The notes: a model not told the origin generated them from the letters alone. Counted from the stretch's first letter, positions 9,086 to 18,488 are shown. The stretch: 64,000 nucleotides of DNA from Pseudomonas sp. GL-B-19 (GCF_019956415.1 NZ_JAHBDK010000042.1:62001-126000); one strand, 5' to 3'. Numbers and translations are program-made.

Positions 9086-9750
9086 TGGCTACTCCTGGCG
9101 ATATACCGGCGACCGATCCAGTTAAGCAATTGGCGGATCAACAACGCCATGCACAAGTAGAGCAGGGTGGTCAGGGCATAGGTTTCAAAGGCGCGGAAGT
9201 TGCGCGATTGAATGAAGTTGGCGGCGAAACTCAGTTCTTCGGTCGCGATCTGCGAGCAGACGGCGGAACCCAGCATGACGATGATGATCTGGCTGCTCAG
9301 CGCCGGCCACACCTTGCCCAGGGCCGGCAGCAGGACCACGTGGCGGAACGCTTCGAAGCGGTTCATCGCCAAGGCGGCTGCGGCTTCAAGCTGCCCCCGG
9401 GGAATCGCCTGGATGCCGGCGCGAATGATCTCGGTGGAATAGGCGCCAAGGTTGATCACCATCGCCAGCACCGCGGCCTGCCATTCTGAAATCTGCACGC
9501 CCAGGGATGGCAATCCGAAGAAGATGAAAAACAATTGCACCAGAAACGGTGTGTTGCGGATCAGCTCGACGTAAACCCCGAAAATTGCCGAGAACGGTCG
9601 AATGTTCCACGCCCGCACCAGCGCTCCCACGATGCCAAGGCTTACGCCAAGCACGGCACCGACTGCCGTCAGCTCGAGGGTGAAGAGCGCACCGCGCAGC
9701 AACAGGTCGGTGTTGTGCACCACCGGCAGAAAGTCGAACTGATAAGCCAT
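9082..9750 (-). CDS. Amino acid ABC transporter permease (HisQ/GlnP type)
   Basis: A 222-residue partner of the permease at 8435. It carries VELIRNTPFLVQLFFIFFG and the EAA loop EAAAALAMNRFEAFRHVVLL. Five hydrophobic segments are visible. The pair would form the transmembrane channel for the binding protein encoded 21 bp upstream. The substrate is not readable from these subunits. Confidence 0.92.
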   Translation of the reverse strand: MAYQFDFLPVVHNTDLLLRGALFTLELTAVGAVLGVSLGIVGALVRAWNIRPFSAIFGVYVELIRNTPFLVQLFFIFFGLPSLGVQISEWQAAVLAMVINLGAYSTEIIRAGIQAIPRGQLEAAAALAMNRFEAFRHVVLLPALGKVWPALSSQIIIVMLGSAVCSQIATEELSFAANFIQSRNFRAFETYALTTLLYLCMALLIRQLLNWIGRRYIARSSQ

Positions 9751-9771
9751 GCTCAGTCTCCTTGGTGAAAA

Positions 9772-10557
9772 TCAGAGATCGGCCGGCAATGGTTCTTTCA
9801 GCCAGGTCCGGGAATTTTTCTCCAGCGCACCATCAGTCTTGGCGGTGGCGAGGATCTGATTGACCTTGCTCAACAGCGCGGGCTCGTTCTTGTTCACGCC
9901 AACGTAGACCGGCGAATCCTTGAGCTTCACTTTCAGTGCGGGTACGCGTTTCGGGTTTTTCTCGCTGATCGCCACCATCACCACGTTGCCGCTGGCGATC
10001 AGGTCGACCTGGCCGGCGAGGTAGGCGGCAATGGTCGAGTTGTTGTCTTCGAAGCGCTTGATGGTCACGCCTTCGGGGGCCACCTTGGTCAGCTCGATGT
10101 CTTCGATGGCGCCACGGGTGACGCTGACGGTTTTGCCCTTGAGGTCGTCCAGGCTTTTGATGTCGGCATCTGGCGGGCCGAACACCGCGAGGTAGAACGG
10201 TGCGTAGGCGCTGGAGAAGTCGATGACTTTCTCGCGTTCGGGGTTCTTGCCGAGACTGGATATCACCAGATCCACCTTGCCGGTGGTCAGGAACGGGATG
10301 CGGTTGGTGCTGTTGACCGGGGTCAGTTCGAGGTTGACCTTGAGCTGATCGGCCAGCAGTTTCGCGGTATCGATATCCAGGCCGCGCGGTTTCATGTCCG
10401 GGCCGACCGAGCCGAACGGCGGGAAGTCCTGCGGCACGGCGACTTTGAGAACGCCGCGCTTGACCACATCCTCCAGACCGTCGGCGTGGGCGGGCGCCTG
10501 GCTCAGCATCAGGCTGGCAAACAGGGCGGCAAGGAGGGCGCTGTAACGCTGGGTCAT
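9772..10557 (-). CDS. Periplasmic amino acid-type substrate-binding protein
   Basis: The ATG at 10557 (MTQRYSALLAALFASL) gives 261 residues with a typical signal peptide ending at about APAHA; the longer open frame to 10659 adds an unlikely cytoplasmic leader. The mature part begins DGLEDVVKRGVLKVAVPQD and continues with PRGLDIDTAKLLADQL and SYxP-like motifs of family 3 solute-binding proteins (PAAT). It is the first gene of the importer operon and is divergent from the FadR-type regulator at 10813, which probably controls it. Confidence 0.92.
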   Translation of the reverse strand: MTQRYSALLAALFASLMLSQAPAHADGLEDVVKRGVLKVAVPQDFPPFGSVGPDMKPRGLDIDTAKLLADQLKVNLELTPVNSTNRIPFLTTGKVDLVISSLGKNPEREKVIDFSSAYAPFYLAVFGPPDADIKSLDDLKGKTVSVTRGAIEDIELTKVAPEGVTIKRFEDNNSTIAAYLAGQVDLIASGNVVMVAISEKNPKRVPALKVKLKDSPVYVGVNKNEPALLSKVNQILATAKTDGALEKNSRTWLKEPLPADL

Positions 10558-10659
10558 GGCAAATCTCCGGATCGGCGAGAAGTAAATTCTGCGGATCGAC
10601 AGAGCACAGGCCATGCCAAGAGTCGGTTTTGGGGGCGCAGACCACAGGTTTACTGGCAT

Positions 10660-10683
10660 TGTTCGGTCTTACTGGTCTGAACA
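10660..10683. promoter_or_regulatory. Candidate operator between ABC importer and GntR regulator
   Basis: TGTTC (10660-10664) and GAACA (10679-10683) are inverted around two GGTCT units. The 24-bp dyad lies in the divergent gap between the binding-protein gene and the regulator, a usual place for a FadR-type operator. This is inferred from symmetry and position only. Confidence 0.4.
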
Positions 10684-10812
10684 GTCAGGTGGTGTTTCGC
10701 ACCCCGATAGAGCATCGCCGGAAACCACCGAACCCCCATGGGGCACGACTTGCCGGGCGCTGCGATTAGCTTTACAACTGACCGCTCTTTGGCCTGGCTC
10801 GTTTGAAAAACC

Positions 10813-11520
10813 ATGAATTCGATCTCCCGCGCCGTTCCAGAAGTGGCACTGCAAGCCATTCGTAAACTGATCACCGAGCAAGGGTTCGGGCCGGGGGATG
10901 CCTTGCCCTCGCAACGGGACCTGGCGGTGCAGTTGGGGGTCAGTCGAGCGTCATTGCGTGAGGCGTTGTCGTCGCTGAGCGCGGTGGGTGTGATCAATAT
11001 CCAGCCAGGCAAAGGCGTATTCGTGCAGTCGCCGGTGGACCTGCCGCGTGGAGAGGCTGTCGTGAGCTGGCCGTTCGCTGCCCAAGCCTCGCCGCTGGAT
11101 ATTTTCCAGTTGCGTTATGCCCTGGAGGGTTTTGCCGCCGGTTTGGCGGCGGTGACCCTGAGCACTCAAGAGCTTGATGCGCTGGAAGACAACGTCGCTG
11201 CCATGCGCAAGGAATTGAAGGCCGGCGACTTCGAGGCGGCGGCACGGCTGGATTTCGAGTTCCACCGGCGCATCCTGCTGGCCAGCGGGAATCAGGCGAT
11301 GCTGAGCATCCTGAGCGCCAGCGCCGAGATCTTTCTGGAGAGCCAAAAGCTACCGTTCATCCGGGCTGAACGGGCCCTGGAAACCTGGCAGGAACACCGA
11401 AAAATCCTCCGCGCGCTGACCCGCCGGGCCTCCGGCGCGGCACAGAAAGCTATGCAAGAACATGTACGAAACGCGGCGCTGCGTACAGGTATTGCCTTCG
11501 TTGCTCCCGCCGCCTCATGA
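10813..11520 (+). CDS. FadR/GntR family transcriptional regulator
   Basis: A 235-residue regulator. The N-terminal winged helix-turn-helix is PSQRDLAVQLGVSRASLREAL (about residues 33-53), with the wing GVINIQPGKGVFVQSP. The C-terminal FCD ligand-binding domain shows LRYALEGFAAGLAA, then DFEFHRRILLASGN and the later EHRKILRAL, with the acidic and histidine positions that bind metal or organic acids in this family. It is divergent from the ABC importer, so it probably senses the transported substrate or a derivative. Confidence 0.92.
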   Translation: MNSISRAVPEVALQAIRKLITEQGFGPGDALPSQRDLAVQLGVSRASLREALSSLSAVGVINIQPGKGVFVQSPVDLPRGEAVVSWPFAAQASPLDIFQLRYALEGFAAGLAAVTLSTQELDALEDNVAAMRKELKAGDFEAAARLDFEFHRRILLASGNQAMLSILSASAEIFLESQKLPFIRAERALETWQEHRKILRALTRRASGAAQKAMQEHVRNAALRTGIAFVAPAAS

Positions 11521-11640
11521 CTTGAGCTATACCCAAACTCATGGACCACCATAGCGAGACTCAATCATCTGCACCTTCCTGAACGAAGGAAGGGCGGCTA
11601 TGATGGGCCACGTTTTTTTGCTTACAACCTGGAGACTTCC

Positions 11641-11970
11641 ATGAGCAGCGATCTTATCAAACACGTTAGCGACGCTAGCTTCGAGGCCGACGTACTCAAG
11701 GCCGAAGGCGCTGTACTGGTCGACTACTGGGCTGAATGGTGCGGCCCTTGCAAAATGATCGCTCCTGTTCTGGACGAAATTGCTGAAACCTACAAAGGCA
11801 AGCTGACCGTTGCCAAACTGAACATCGACGAAAACCAGGAAACACCGGCCAAGCATGGCGTGCGTGGTATCCCGACGCTGATGCTGTTCAAGAACGGCAA
11901 CGTTGAAGCGACCAAGGTCGGCGCACTGTCCAAGTCGCAGCTGGCTGCTTTCCTCGACGCCAACATTTAA
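11641..11970 (+). CDS. trxA: Thioredoxin 1
   Basis: General cytoplasmic dithiol reductant for ribonucleotide reductase, methionine sulfoxide reductases and others. It has 109 residues with the redox site WCGPC at 33-37, the preceding VDYWAEW strand and the cis-proline loop GIPTLMLF. It has its own terminator and lies upstream of rho, the same order as in other pseudomonads and in enterobacteria. Confidence 0.98.
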   Translation: MSSDLIKHVSDASFEADVLKAEGAVLVDYWAEWCGPCKMIAPVLDEIAETYKGKLTVAKLNIDENQETPAKHGVRGIPTLMLFKNGNVEATKVGALSKSQLAAFLDANI

Positions 11971-11990
11971 GCGTCGATTTAAGCGTCATC

Positions 11991-12020
11991 AAAAAGGCCC
12001 CGCACATTGCGGGGCCTTTT
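11991..12020 (+). terminator. trxA terminator
   Basis: AGGCCCCGC (from 11995) pairs with GCGGGGCCT across a short ACATT loop and is followed by T residues. Confidence 0.9.
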
Positions 12021-12217
12021 CGTTATTCAGGGCTAGACGCTCCGAAACTCAGGTGTTACATTCGGCCCCGCACTGGTTTCTCCATTGCCCCCTGCTAGCC
12101 GTCGCCGACGCACTCCTTTTCGAATAAGTACGCGATCCTGTCGCCTTCTCTGCGGCGCGGCCTCATTAAGCCAAAAGCTTAATTTCCCCCCTCCATAAAT
12201 GATTACGTCATTCCTAT
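12021..12217 (+). promoter_or_regulatory. rho 5' leader, pyrimidine-rich
   Basis: The 197 bases before rho contain long C/T-rich, G-poor patches (for example around 12070-12100, 12130-12150 and 12181-12200) and little obvious hairpin structure. Such a leader resembles a Rho-loading (rut) region. Rho is autoregulated by attenuation in its leader in other bacteria, so the same is likely here. No convincing leader peptide was found. Confidence 0.4.
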
Positions 12218-13477
<1,260 letters not shown>

Positions 13478-13490
13478 GTCGATAAGGGCT

Positions 13491-13648
13491 GTGCCCTGTG
13501 TGGCTGTCTCGTTAGTTCAAATTCGGATGCCGCAAGCTCATAGCCAAGGCGCTGCGACGAGTCATAGCTAGCTATGGCGAGGAGCAGCAACGCAGGATAT
13601 GAGCTTGCGGCGCCGAAGTTGACTAACAGAGACAGCCATACAGGGCAC
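13491..13648. repeat. 158-bp near-palindromic element between rho and its terminator
   Basis: The outer arms start GTGCCCTG and end CAGGGCAC and stay complementary for about 55 bases each, with a few mismatches and a single-base offset. The exact centre is a perfect 14-bp palindrome CATAGCTAGCTATG (13563-13576), equidistant from both ends. In RNA it would form one very long hairpin in the rho 3' untranslated region. It is not of the REP types seen elsewhere in the window and contains no gene. It looks like a miniature transposable element or a dispersed intergenic repeat. Confidence 0.75.
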
Positions 13649-13651
13649 TAG

Positions 13652-13675
13652 AGCCGGGGAAACCCGGCTTTTTGC
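13652..13675 (+). terminator. rho terminator
   Basis: AGCCGGG and CCCGGCT pair around GAAA, followed by a T-run. It begins only 3 bp after the 158-bp palindrome. Confidence 0.85.
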
Positions 13676-13774
13676 TATCTGATTTTTGATCAATCCGCAG
13701 TTCATGGTTCTGAATAGAGGGGTTCGGCGCTAAACTGCCACCCCCGAACGGCACGGCCAATACGAGGCTCACGC

Positions 13775-15241
13775 ATGCAGTATCGCGACTTGCGCGACTT
13801 TATCAGCGGCCTGGAAAAGCGCGGCGAACTCAAGCGCATCCAGGTTCCGGTGTCCCCAGTGCTCGAAATGACCGAGGTCTGCGACCGCACCCTGCGTGCC
13901 AAAGGTCCGGCGCTGCTTTTCGAAAAGCCCACGGGTTATGACATCCCGGTGCTCGGCAATCTGTTCGGCACCCCTGAGCGCGTGGCGCTAGGCATGGGCG
14001 CCGAGGCGGTCAGTGAGCTGCGCGAGATCGGCAAGCTGCTGGCCTTCCTCAAAGAGCCCGAGCCTCCGAAGGGCTTGAAAGACGCCTGGTCGAAGTTGCC
14101 GATCTTCCGCAAGATCATCGCCATGGCGCCGAAAGTCGTCAAAGACGCGGTGTGCCAGGAAGTGGTCATCGAAGGCGACGACGTCGATCTGGCGATGCTC
14201 CCCGTGCAAACCTGCTGGCCGGGCGATGTCGGTCCGCTGATCACCTGGGGTCTGACCGTCACCAAAGGTCCGAACAAGGACCGCCAGAACCTCGGCATCT
14301 ATCGTCAGCAAGTGATTGGCCGCAACAAAGTCATCATGCGTTGGTTGAGCCACCGTGGCGGTGCACTGGATTATCGCGAGTGGTGCGAGAAGCATCCTGG
14401 CCAGCCATTCCCGGTGTCCGTGGCGTTGGGCGCTGACCCGGCGACCATCCTCGGTGCCGTAACGCCGGTACCGGACAGTCTTTCCGAATACGCGTTTGCC
14501 GGTCTGCTGCGCGGTAATCGCACCGAGCTGGTGAAGTGCCGTGGCAATGACCTGCAAGTCCCGGCCACTGCCGAGATCATCCTTGAAGGCGTGATCCATC
14601 CGGGTGAGATGGCCGATGAAGGTCCGTATGGCGACCACACCGGTTACTACAACGAAGTCGACAGCTTCCCGGTGTTCACCGTCGAACGCATCACCCACCG
14701 GATCAAGCCGATCTACCACAGCACCTACACCGGCCGTCCACCGGATGAGCCGGCGATTCTCGGCGTGGCGCTGAACGAAGTGTTCGTACCGATCCTGCAG
14801 AAGCAGTTCCCGGAAATCACCGACTTCTACCTGCCGCCGGAAGGCTGTTCTTACCGCATGGCCATCGTGACCATGAAGAAGTCGTATCCGGGGCATGCCA
14901 AGCGGGTAATGCTCGGTGTCTGGTCGTTTTTGCGACAGTTCATGTACACCAAGTTCGTTATCGTCACTGATGACGACATCAACGCGCGGGACTGGAACGA
15001 CGTGATCTGGGCCATCACCACGCGCATGGACCCCAAGCGCGACACGGTGATGATCGACAACACGCCGATCGACTACCTCGACTTCGCCTCGCCGGTCTCA
15101 GGCCTGGGGTCGAAAATGGGGCTCGATGCCACGCATAAATGGCCGGGCGAAACCACTCGCGAGTGGGGCCGGGTGATCGTCAAGGACGACGCCGTGACCC
15201 AACGGATCGATGCCATCTGGAATCAGTTAGGAATAGATTGA
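13775..15241 (+). CDS. ubiD: UbiD, 4-hydroxy-3-polyprenylbenzoate decarboxylase
   Basis: Decarboxylates the polyprenylated hydroxybenzoate intermediate of ubiquinone synthesis, using prenylated FMN made by UbiX. It has 488 residues, as in E. coli UbiD. Recognisable parts are MQYRDLRDFISGLEKRGELK at the start, the flavin/metal site NLGIYRQQVIGRNKVIMRW and the acidic catalytic segment EGPYGDHTGYYN. It overlaps the next gene by one base (TGATG), so the two are translationally coupled. Confidence 0.97.
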   Translation: MQYRDLRDFISGLEKRGELKRIQVPVSPVLEMTEVCDRTLRAKGPALLFEKPTGYDIPVLGNLFGTPERVALGMGAEAVSELREIGKLLAFLKEPEPPKGLKDAWSKLPIFRKIIAMAPKVVKDAVCQEVVIEGDDVDLAMLPVQTCWPGDVGPLITWGLTVTKGPNKDRQNLGIYRQQVIGRNKVIMRWLSHRGGALDYREWCEKHPGQPFPVSVALGADPATILGAVTPVPDSLSEYAFAGLLRGNRTELVKCRGNDLQVPATAEIILEGVIHPGEMADEGPYGDHTGYYNEVDSFPVFTVERITHRIKPIYHSTYTGRPPDEPAILGVALNEVFVPILQKQFPEITDFYLPPEGCSYRMAIVTMKKSYPGHAKRVMLGVWSFLRQFMYTKFVIVTDDDINARDWNDVIWAITTRMDPKRDTVMIDNTPIDYLDFASPVSGLGSKMGLDATHKWPGETTREWGRVIVKDDAVTQRIDAIWNQLGID

Positions 15242-16209
15242 TGCGTGTAACCTTGCAGCCCTCCGGAGCAGTGCTGGATATTCTGCCCGGCGAGCGGATT
15301 CTCGATGGTGCGCGGCGCCTGGGCTATGAATGCCCGCAAAGCTGCCGTAACGGCAATTGCCACGTGTGCGCGGCGTTGCTGGTGGAAGGGCGGGTCGAAC
15401 AAGCCGGTAATGTGCGCGACCATGGCGAGTTCTACACTTGCATAGCAGAGCCGCTGGAAGACTGCATCGTGCTGTGGGATGGCGTGCTCGCGCTGGGAGA
15501 ACTGCCGGTGCGTAGCGTGTCGTGTCAGGTCATTGAATGCAGGGACGTCGGCGGCGACACCTGGCGTGTGCGTCTGCGCGCGCCGGCCGGTAAACCACCG
15601 CGTTATCACGCGGGCCAGTACCTGATGATCGAGCGTGAAAGCGGCGAAAAATCCGCGTTTTCCCTGGCGTCCGCACCCCATGGTGGGCGTGATCTGGAAA
15701 TTCATGTATTGGCGCGCGAAAGCAGTGCGTTGAATCTGATCAACCAGCTTCAGCGCAATCCGATGGTGCGAGTCGAACTGCCATTTGGCGATACGCATCT
15801 GGCGGAATTGCCGGACGGCCCGCTGGTGTTGATCGCCGCGGGCACCGGCATGGGCCAGATCCACAGCCTGATCGAACACTGCCGCGCCACGGGCTTCAAG
15901 TATCCGGTTCACCTGTACTGGGGCGTGCGCCGTCCTGAAGACTTCTACCAGATTGAACATTGGGATGAATGGTTGAAGCTGCCCAATTTGTTCCTGCACA
16001 AAGTCGTGAGTGATCAGTGTGGTTGGGGAGGGCGCTGTGGGATGCTGCATGAAGCGGTGTGCGAGGATTTTCCGGACCTGAAATCCTTGCATGTCTATGC
16101 CAGCGGCTCACCGGCCATGGTCTACGGCACGCTGGATGCGCTGGTTGAAGCCGGAATGGATGCTCATCAGATGCGTGCGGATGTGTTTGCGTACGCGCCG
16201 CGATCTTGA
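15241..16209 (+). CDS. Ferredoxin-type NAD(P)H flavin reductase (CDP-6-deoxy-glucoseen reductase-like)
   Basis: A 322-residue electron-transfer protein starting at the ATG overlapping the ubiD stop. The N-terminal plant-type [2Fe-2S] domain has C35, C40, C43 and C67 (CRNGNCHVC then YTCIAE). The middle FAD domain has RYHAGQYLMIE and SAFSLASAPH, and the C-terminal NAD domain has LVLIAAGTGMGQIHSLI and a YASGSPAMVYGT end. Pseudomonas genomes annotate this as CDP-6-deoxy-delta-3,4-glucoseen reductase. Coupling to ubiD makes a role supplying reduced flavin or electrons to quinone synthesis plausible but unproven. Confidence 0.88.
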   Translation: MRVTLQPSGAVLDILPGERILDGARRLGYECPQSCRNGNCHVCAALLVEGRVEQAGNVRDHGEFYTCIAEPLEDCIVLWDGVLALGELPVRSVSCQVIECRDVGGDTWRVRLRAPAGKPPRYHAGQYLMIERESGEKSAFSLASAPHGGRDLEIHVLARESSALNLINQLQRNPMVRVELPFGDTHLAELPDGPLVLIAAGTGMGQIHSLIEHCRATGFKYPVHLYWGVRRPEDFYQIEHWDEWLKLPNLFLHKVVSDQCGWGGRCGMLHEAVCEDFPDLKSLHVYASGSPAMVYGTLDALVEAGMDAHQMRADVFAYAPRS

Positions 16210-16240
16210 TCCGCGATTTTGATCCTCGATCTTGATCCGC
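16201..16240. repeat. 14-bp direct repeat after the reductase gene
   Basis: CGATCTTGATCCGC occurs at 16201-16214, including the stop codon, and again at 16227-16240, with a degenerate copy between them. It looks like a local slippage duplication. Confidence 0.6.
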
Positions 16241-16250
16241 AGTCTTATCC

Positions 16251-16314
16251 GATATAACTCCACATATAGCCGATCGGTATTTATAGATTTATATAAATGC
16301 CGGTAGGTTATATC
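16251..16314. promoter_or_regulatory. Nested dyads, candidate activator binding region
   Basis: An inner dyad CGGTATTTATA (16275-16285) / TATAAATGCCG (16292-16302) with one mismatch is enclosed by an outer perfect dyad GATATAAC (16251-16258) / GTTATATC (16307-16314). The region is AT-rich in a GC-rich genome and lies 30-95 bp upstream of a sigma-54 promoter, where an enhancer-binding protein or IHF could act. Confidence 0.5.
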
Positions 16315-16345
16315 TCGTTAGGGCAATAATTTAATAACTGTGCCA

Positions 16346-16360
16346 TGGCACCTAAATTGC
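16346..16360 (+). promoter_or_regulatory. Sigma-54 promoter (-24/-12)
   Basis: TGGCAC (16346-16351) and TTGC (16357-16360) are separated by five bases, giving the invariant GG-N10-GC spacing of RpoN promoters. It points to the ChaC-like gene whose start is 84 bp downstream. Confidence 0.7.
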
Positions 16361-16443
16361 CTTAAAACTTATGTGCCTTATTGTTACAGCGGTGCGTTCT
16401 ATTAAGTAATTCATTACACGCGGGGAGCTGAACGCTATTCGCC

Positions 16444-17115
16444 ATGAGCGCCATTGAATCGGCTTTTTTGAATCTGGCTTACCCTCCGCGGCTCGACTTG
16501 GGGCCGCAGCTTACGCACGAGCAGTTGCTCGGCTCGATGCAGTCGACCATGGCGCGCCACAAGGGCGGGCCTGTCTGGTTGTTCGCTTACGGTTCATTGA
16601 TCTGGCGTCCAGAGTGCACGGCGGTAGAGCGCGTTCGCGGTCGGGTGCATGGTTACCATCGCGGTTTGTACCTGTGGTCTCACGAGCATCGCGGCACACC
16701 GGAAATGCCTGGCCTGGTGTTCGGTCTGGATCGTGGCGGCTCTTGCAGTGGCTTCGCTTATCGCTTGCCCGAAGAACAACTGGAAGCCTCGCTTTACGCG
16801 CTGTGGCAGCGCGAAATGCCCGTCCCCTCCTATCGCCCGCACTGGCTCAACTGCCGTCTCGAAGACGGAAACCAGGTTCAGGCATTGGGATTTGTATTGG
16901 AGCGGCACCTGCCCAGCTATGCCGGCAACTTGCCGGATCATGTGCTGAGCCAAGTGTTCGAAAGCGCTTGCGGGCGGTATGGCACCACTCGCGATTATGT
17001 GGAGCAGACGGCGCATGCCCTGCGTAGCCACGCCATGCCAGACCGAAATCTGGAGGCGCGGCTCAAACGCTGCAAGTCAAAGTCCGATCAGGCGATCGCT
17101 GCTTCGCGGGTCTGA
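16444..17115 (+). CDS. ChaC-like gamma-glutamylcyclotransferase
   Basis: A 223-residue protein of the ChaC family, which splits glutathione into 5-oxoproline and Cys-Gly. The substrate-binding YGSL motif is in VWLFAYGSLIWRPE (residues 49-52), followed by RGRVHGYHRGLYLWS and the segment ALWQREMP with the expected catalytic glutamate. The first 40 residues are a helical extension. It appears to be driven by a sigma-54 promoter, which would link glutathione breakdown to nitrogen or a similar stress signal. Its 3' end overlaps the convergent glpT by 28 bp. Confidence 0.9.
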   Translation: MSAIESAFLNLAYPPRLDLGPQLTHEQLLGSMQSTMARHKGGPVWLFAYGSLIWRPECTAVERVRGRVHGYHRGLYLWSHEHRGTPEMPGLVFGLDRGGSCSGFAYRLPEEQLEASLYALWQREMPVPSYRPHWLNCRLEDGNQVQALGFVLERHLPSYAGNLPDHVLSQVFESACGRYGTTRDYVEQTAHALRSHAMPDRNLEARLKRCKSKSDQAIAASRV

Positions 17116-18440
17116 CTGGCGGTTTGCTTGTGTCCCAGCGTGGGTGCCAGGAAGGCCATCGCCAGCAAACAAGCGGCGACTAACAGGATGAAACCGCCAT
17201 CCCAGCCGAAGTAGTCCACGGTGTAACCCATCAGGGCACTGGCCGCGACTGAGCCACCCAGATAACCGAACAGGCCGGTAAAGCCAGCCGCTGTGCCGGC
17301 GGCTTTCTTCGGCACCAGTTCCAGTGCTTGCAAGCCGACCAGCATCACCGGGCCATAGATCAGGAAGCCGATCGCGAACAGTGAAATCATGTCGACCATC
17401 GGGTTGCCCGGCGGATTCAGCCAGTAGACGATTGTCGCGACGGTCACCAGCGCCATGAACACCATGCCGGTCAGGCCACGGTTGCCGCGAAAGATCTTGT
17501 CCGACATCCAGCCGCACAGCAGTGTGCCGGGAATGCCTGCCCACTCGTACAGGAAGTAAGCCCACGACGTCTTGTCGAAGTCGAAGTGTTTGACCTCTTT
17601 GAGGTAGGTCGGCGCCCAATCCAGAATGCCGTAGCGCAGCAGGTAGACGAAGACGTTGGCCAGCGCGATGAACCAGAGCATTTTGTTGCGCAGCACGTAT
17701 TTGACGAAGATGTCCTTGGCGCTGAATTCTTCTTCGTGGCTGGCGTCGTAGCCTTCCGGGTAATCGTTCTTGTACTTCTCGATGGGCGGCAGGCCCGTCG
17801 ATTGCGGTGTATCGCGCATCACAATGAAGGCAAACACGGCGACCAGCAGCGCCACGGCGGCAGGTACATAGAACTTGCTGTGCCAGTCGTTGAACCAGCC
17901 CATGCCAAGAATCGCCAACGGGCCGATCAAGCCACCGCCCACGTTATGCGCGGTGTTCCACACCGACACCACCTGACCGCGTTCTTTCTGCGACCACCAA
18001 TGCACCATGGTCCGCCCGCTCGGCGGCCAGCCCATGCCTTGCGCCCAGCCGTTGATGAACAACAGGATGAACATCATGGTCACGCTGGACGTCGCCCAAG
18101 GTGCGAAACCGAACACGAACATGACTCCGGCGGATACCACCAGGCCAAAAGGCAGAAAGTAACGCGGGTTGGAGCGGTCGGACACGATGCCCATCAGAAA
18201 CTTGGACAGGCCATAGGCGATCGCAATCGCCGACATGGCCACGCCCAGCTGACCCTTTGTGTAGCCTTGGGCAATCAGGTCCGGGAACGCCAGGGTGAAG
18301 TTCTTGCGCAGCAGGTAATAACCCGCATACCCAATGAAAATCCCGGCGAAGATCTGCCAGCGAAGGCGTTTGTACGTGTCGTCTATTTTTTCTTCAGGCA
18401 ATGGAGCCTGATGTGCGGCAGGGCGAAAGAAAGCAAACAT
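17088..18440 (-). CDS. glpT: Glycerol-3-phosphate:phosphate antiporter
   Basis: A 450-residue inner-membrane transporter of the organophosphate:Pi antiporter branch of the major facilitator superfamily. The N-terminus MFAFFRPAAHQAPLPEEKID precedes a first membrane segment with GYAGYYLLRKNF, typical of GlpT, and NGWAQGMGWPPSGRTMVHWW follows near helix 4-5. Twelve hydrophobic segments with a central cytoplasmic loop around 215-245 are visible. It takes up glycerol-3-phosphate and, in related bacteria, fosfomycin. Confidence 0.95.
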   Translation of the reverse strand: MFAFFRPAAHQAPLPEEKIDDTYKRLRWQIFAGIFIGYAGYYLLRKNFTLAFPDLIAQGYTKGQLGVAMSAIAIAYGLSKFLMGIVSDRSNPRYFLPFGLVVSAGVMFVFGFAPWATSSVTMMFILLFINGWAQGMGWPPSGRTMVHWWSQKERGQVVSVWNTAHNVGGGLIGPLAILGMGWFNDWHSKFYVPAAVALLVAVFAFIVMRDTPQSTGLPPIEKYKNDYPEGYDASHEEEFSAKDIFVKYVLRNKMLWFIALANVFVYLLRYGILDWAPTYLKEVKHFDFDKTSWAYFLYEWAGIPGTLLCGWMSDKIFRGNRGLTGMVFMALVTVATIVYWLNPPGNPMVDMISLFAIGFLIYGPVMLVGLQALELVPKKAAGTAAGFTGLFGYLGGSVAASALMGYTVDYFGWDGGFILLVAACLLAMAFLAPTLGHKQTASQTREAAIA

Positions 18441-18488
18441 TCAAGAGCTCCAGATTTCTTGTTTTGACTGCGGATGCGAATGTTACAG

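Noticed and set aside
12021..12217. Leader peptide for rho
   Set aside because: No start codon with a ribosome site followed by a plausible short frame was found in the leader.
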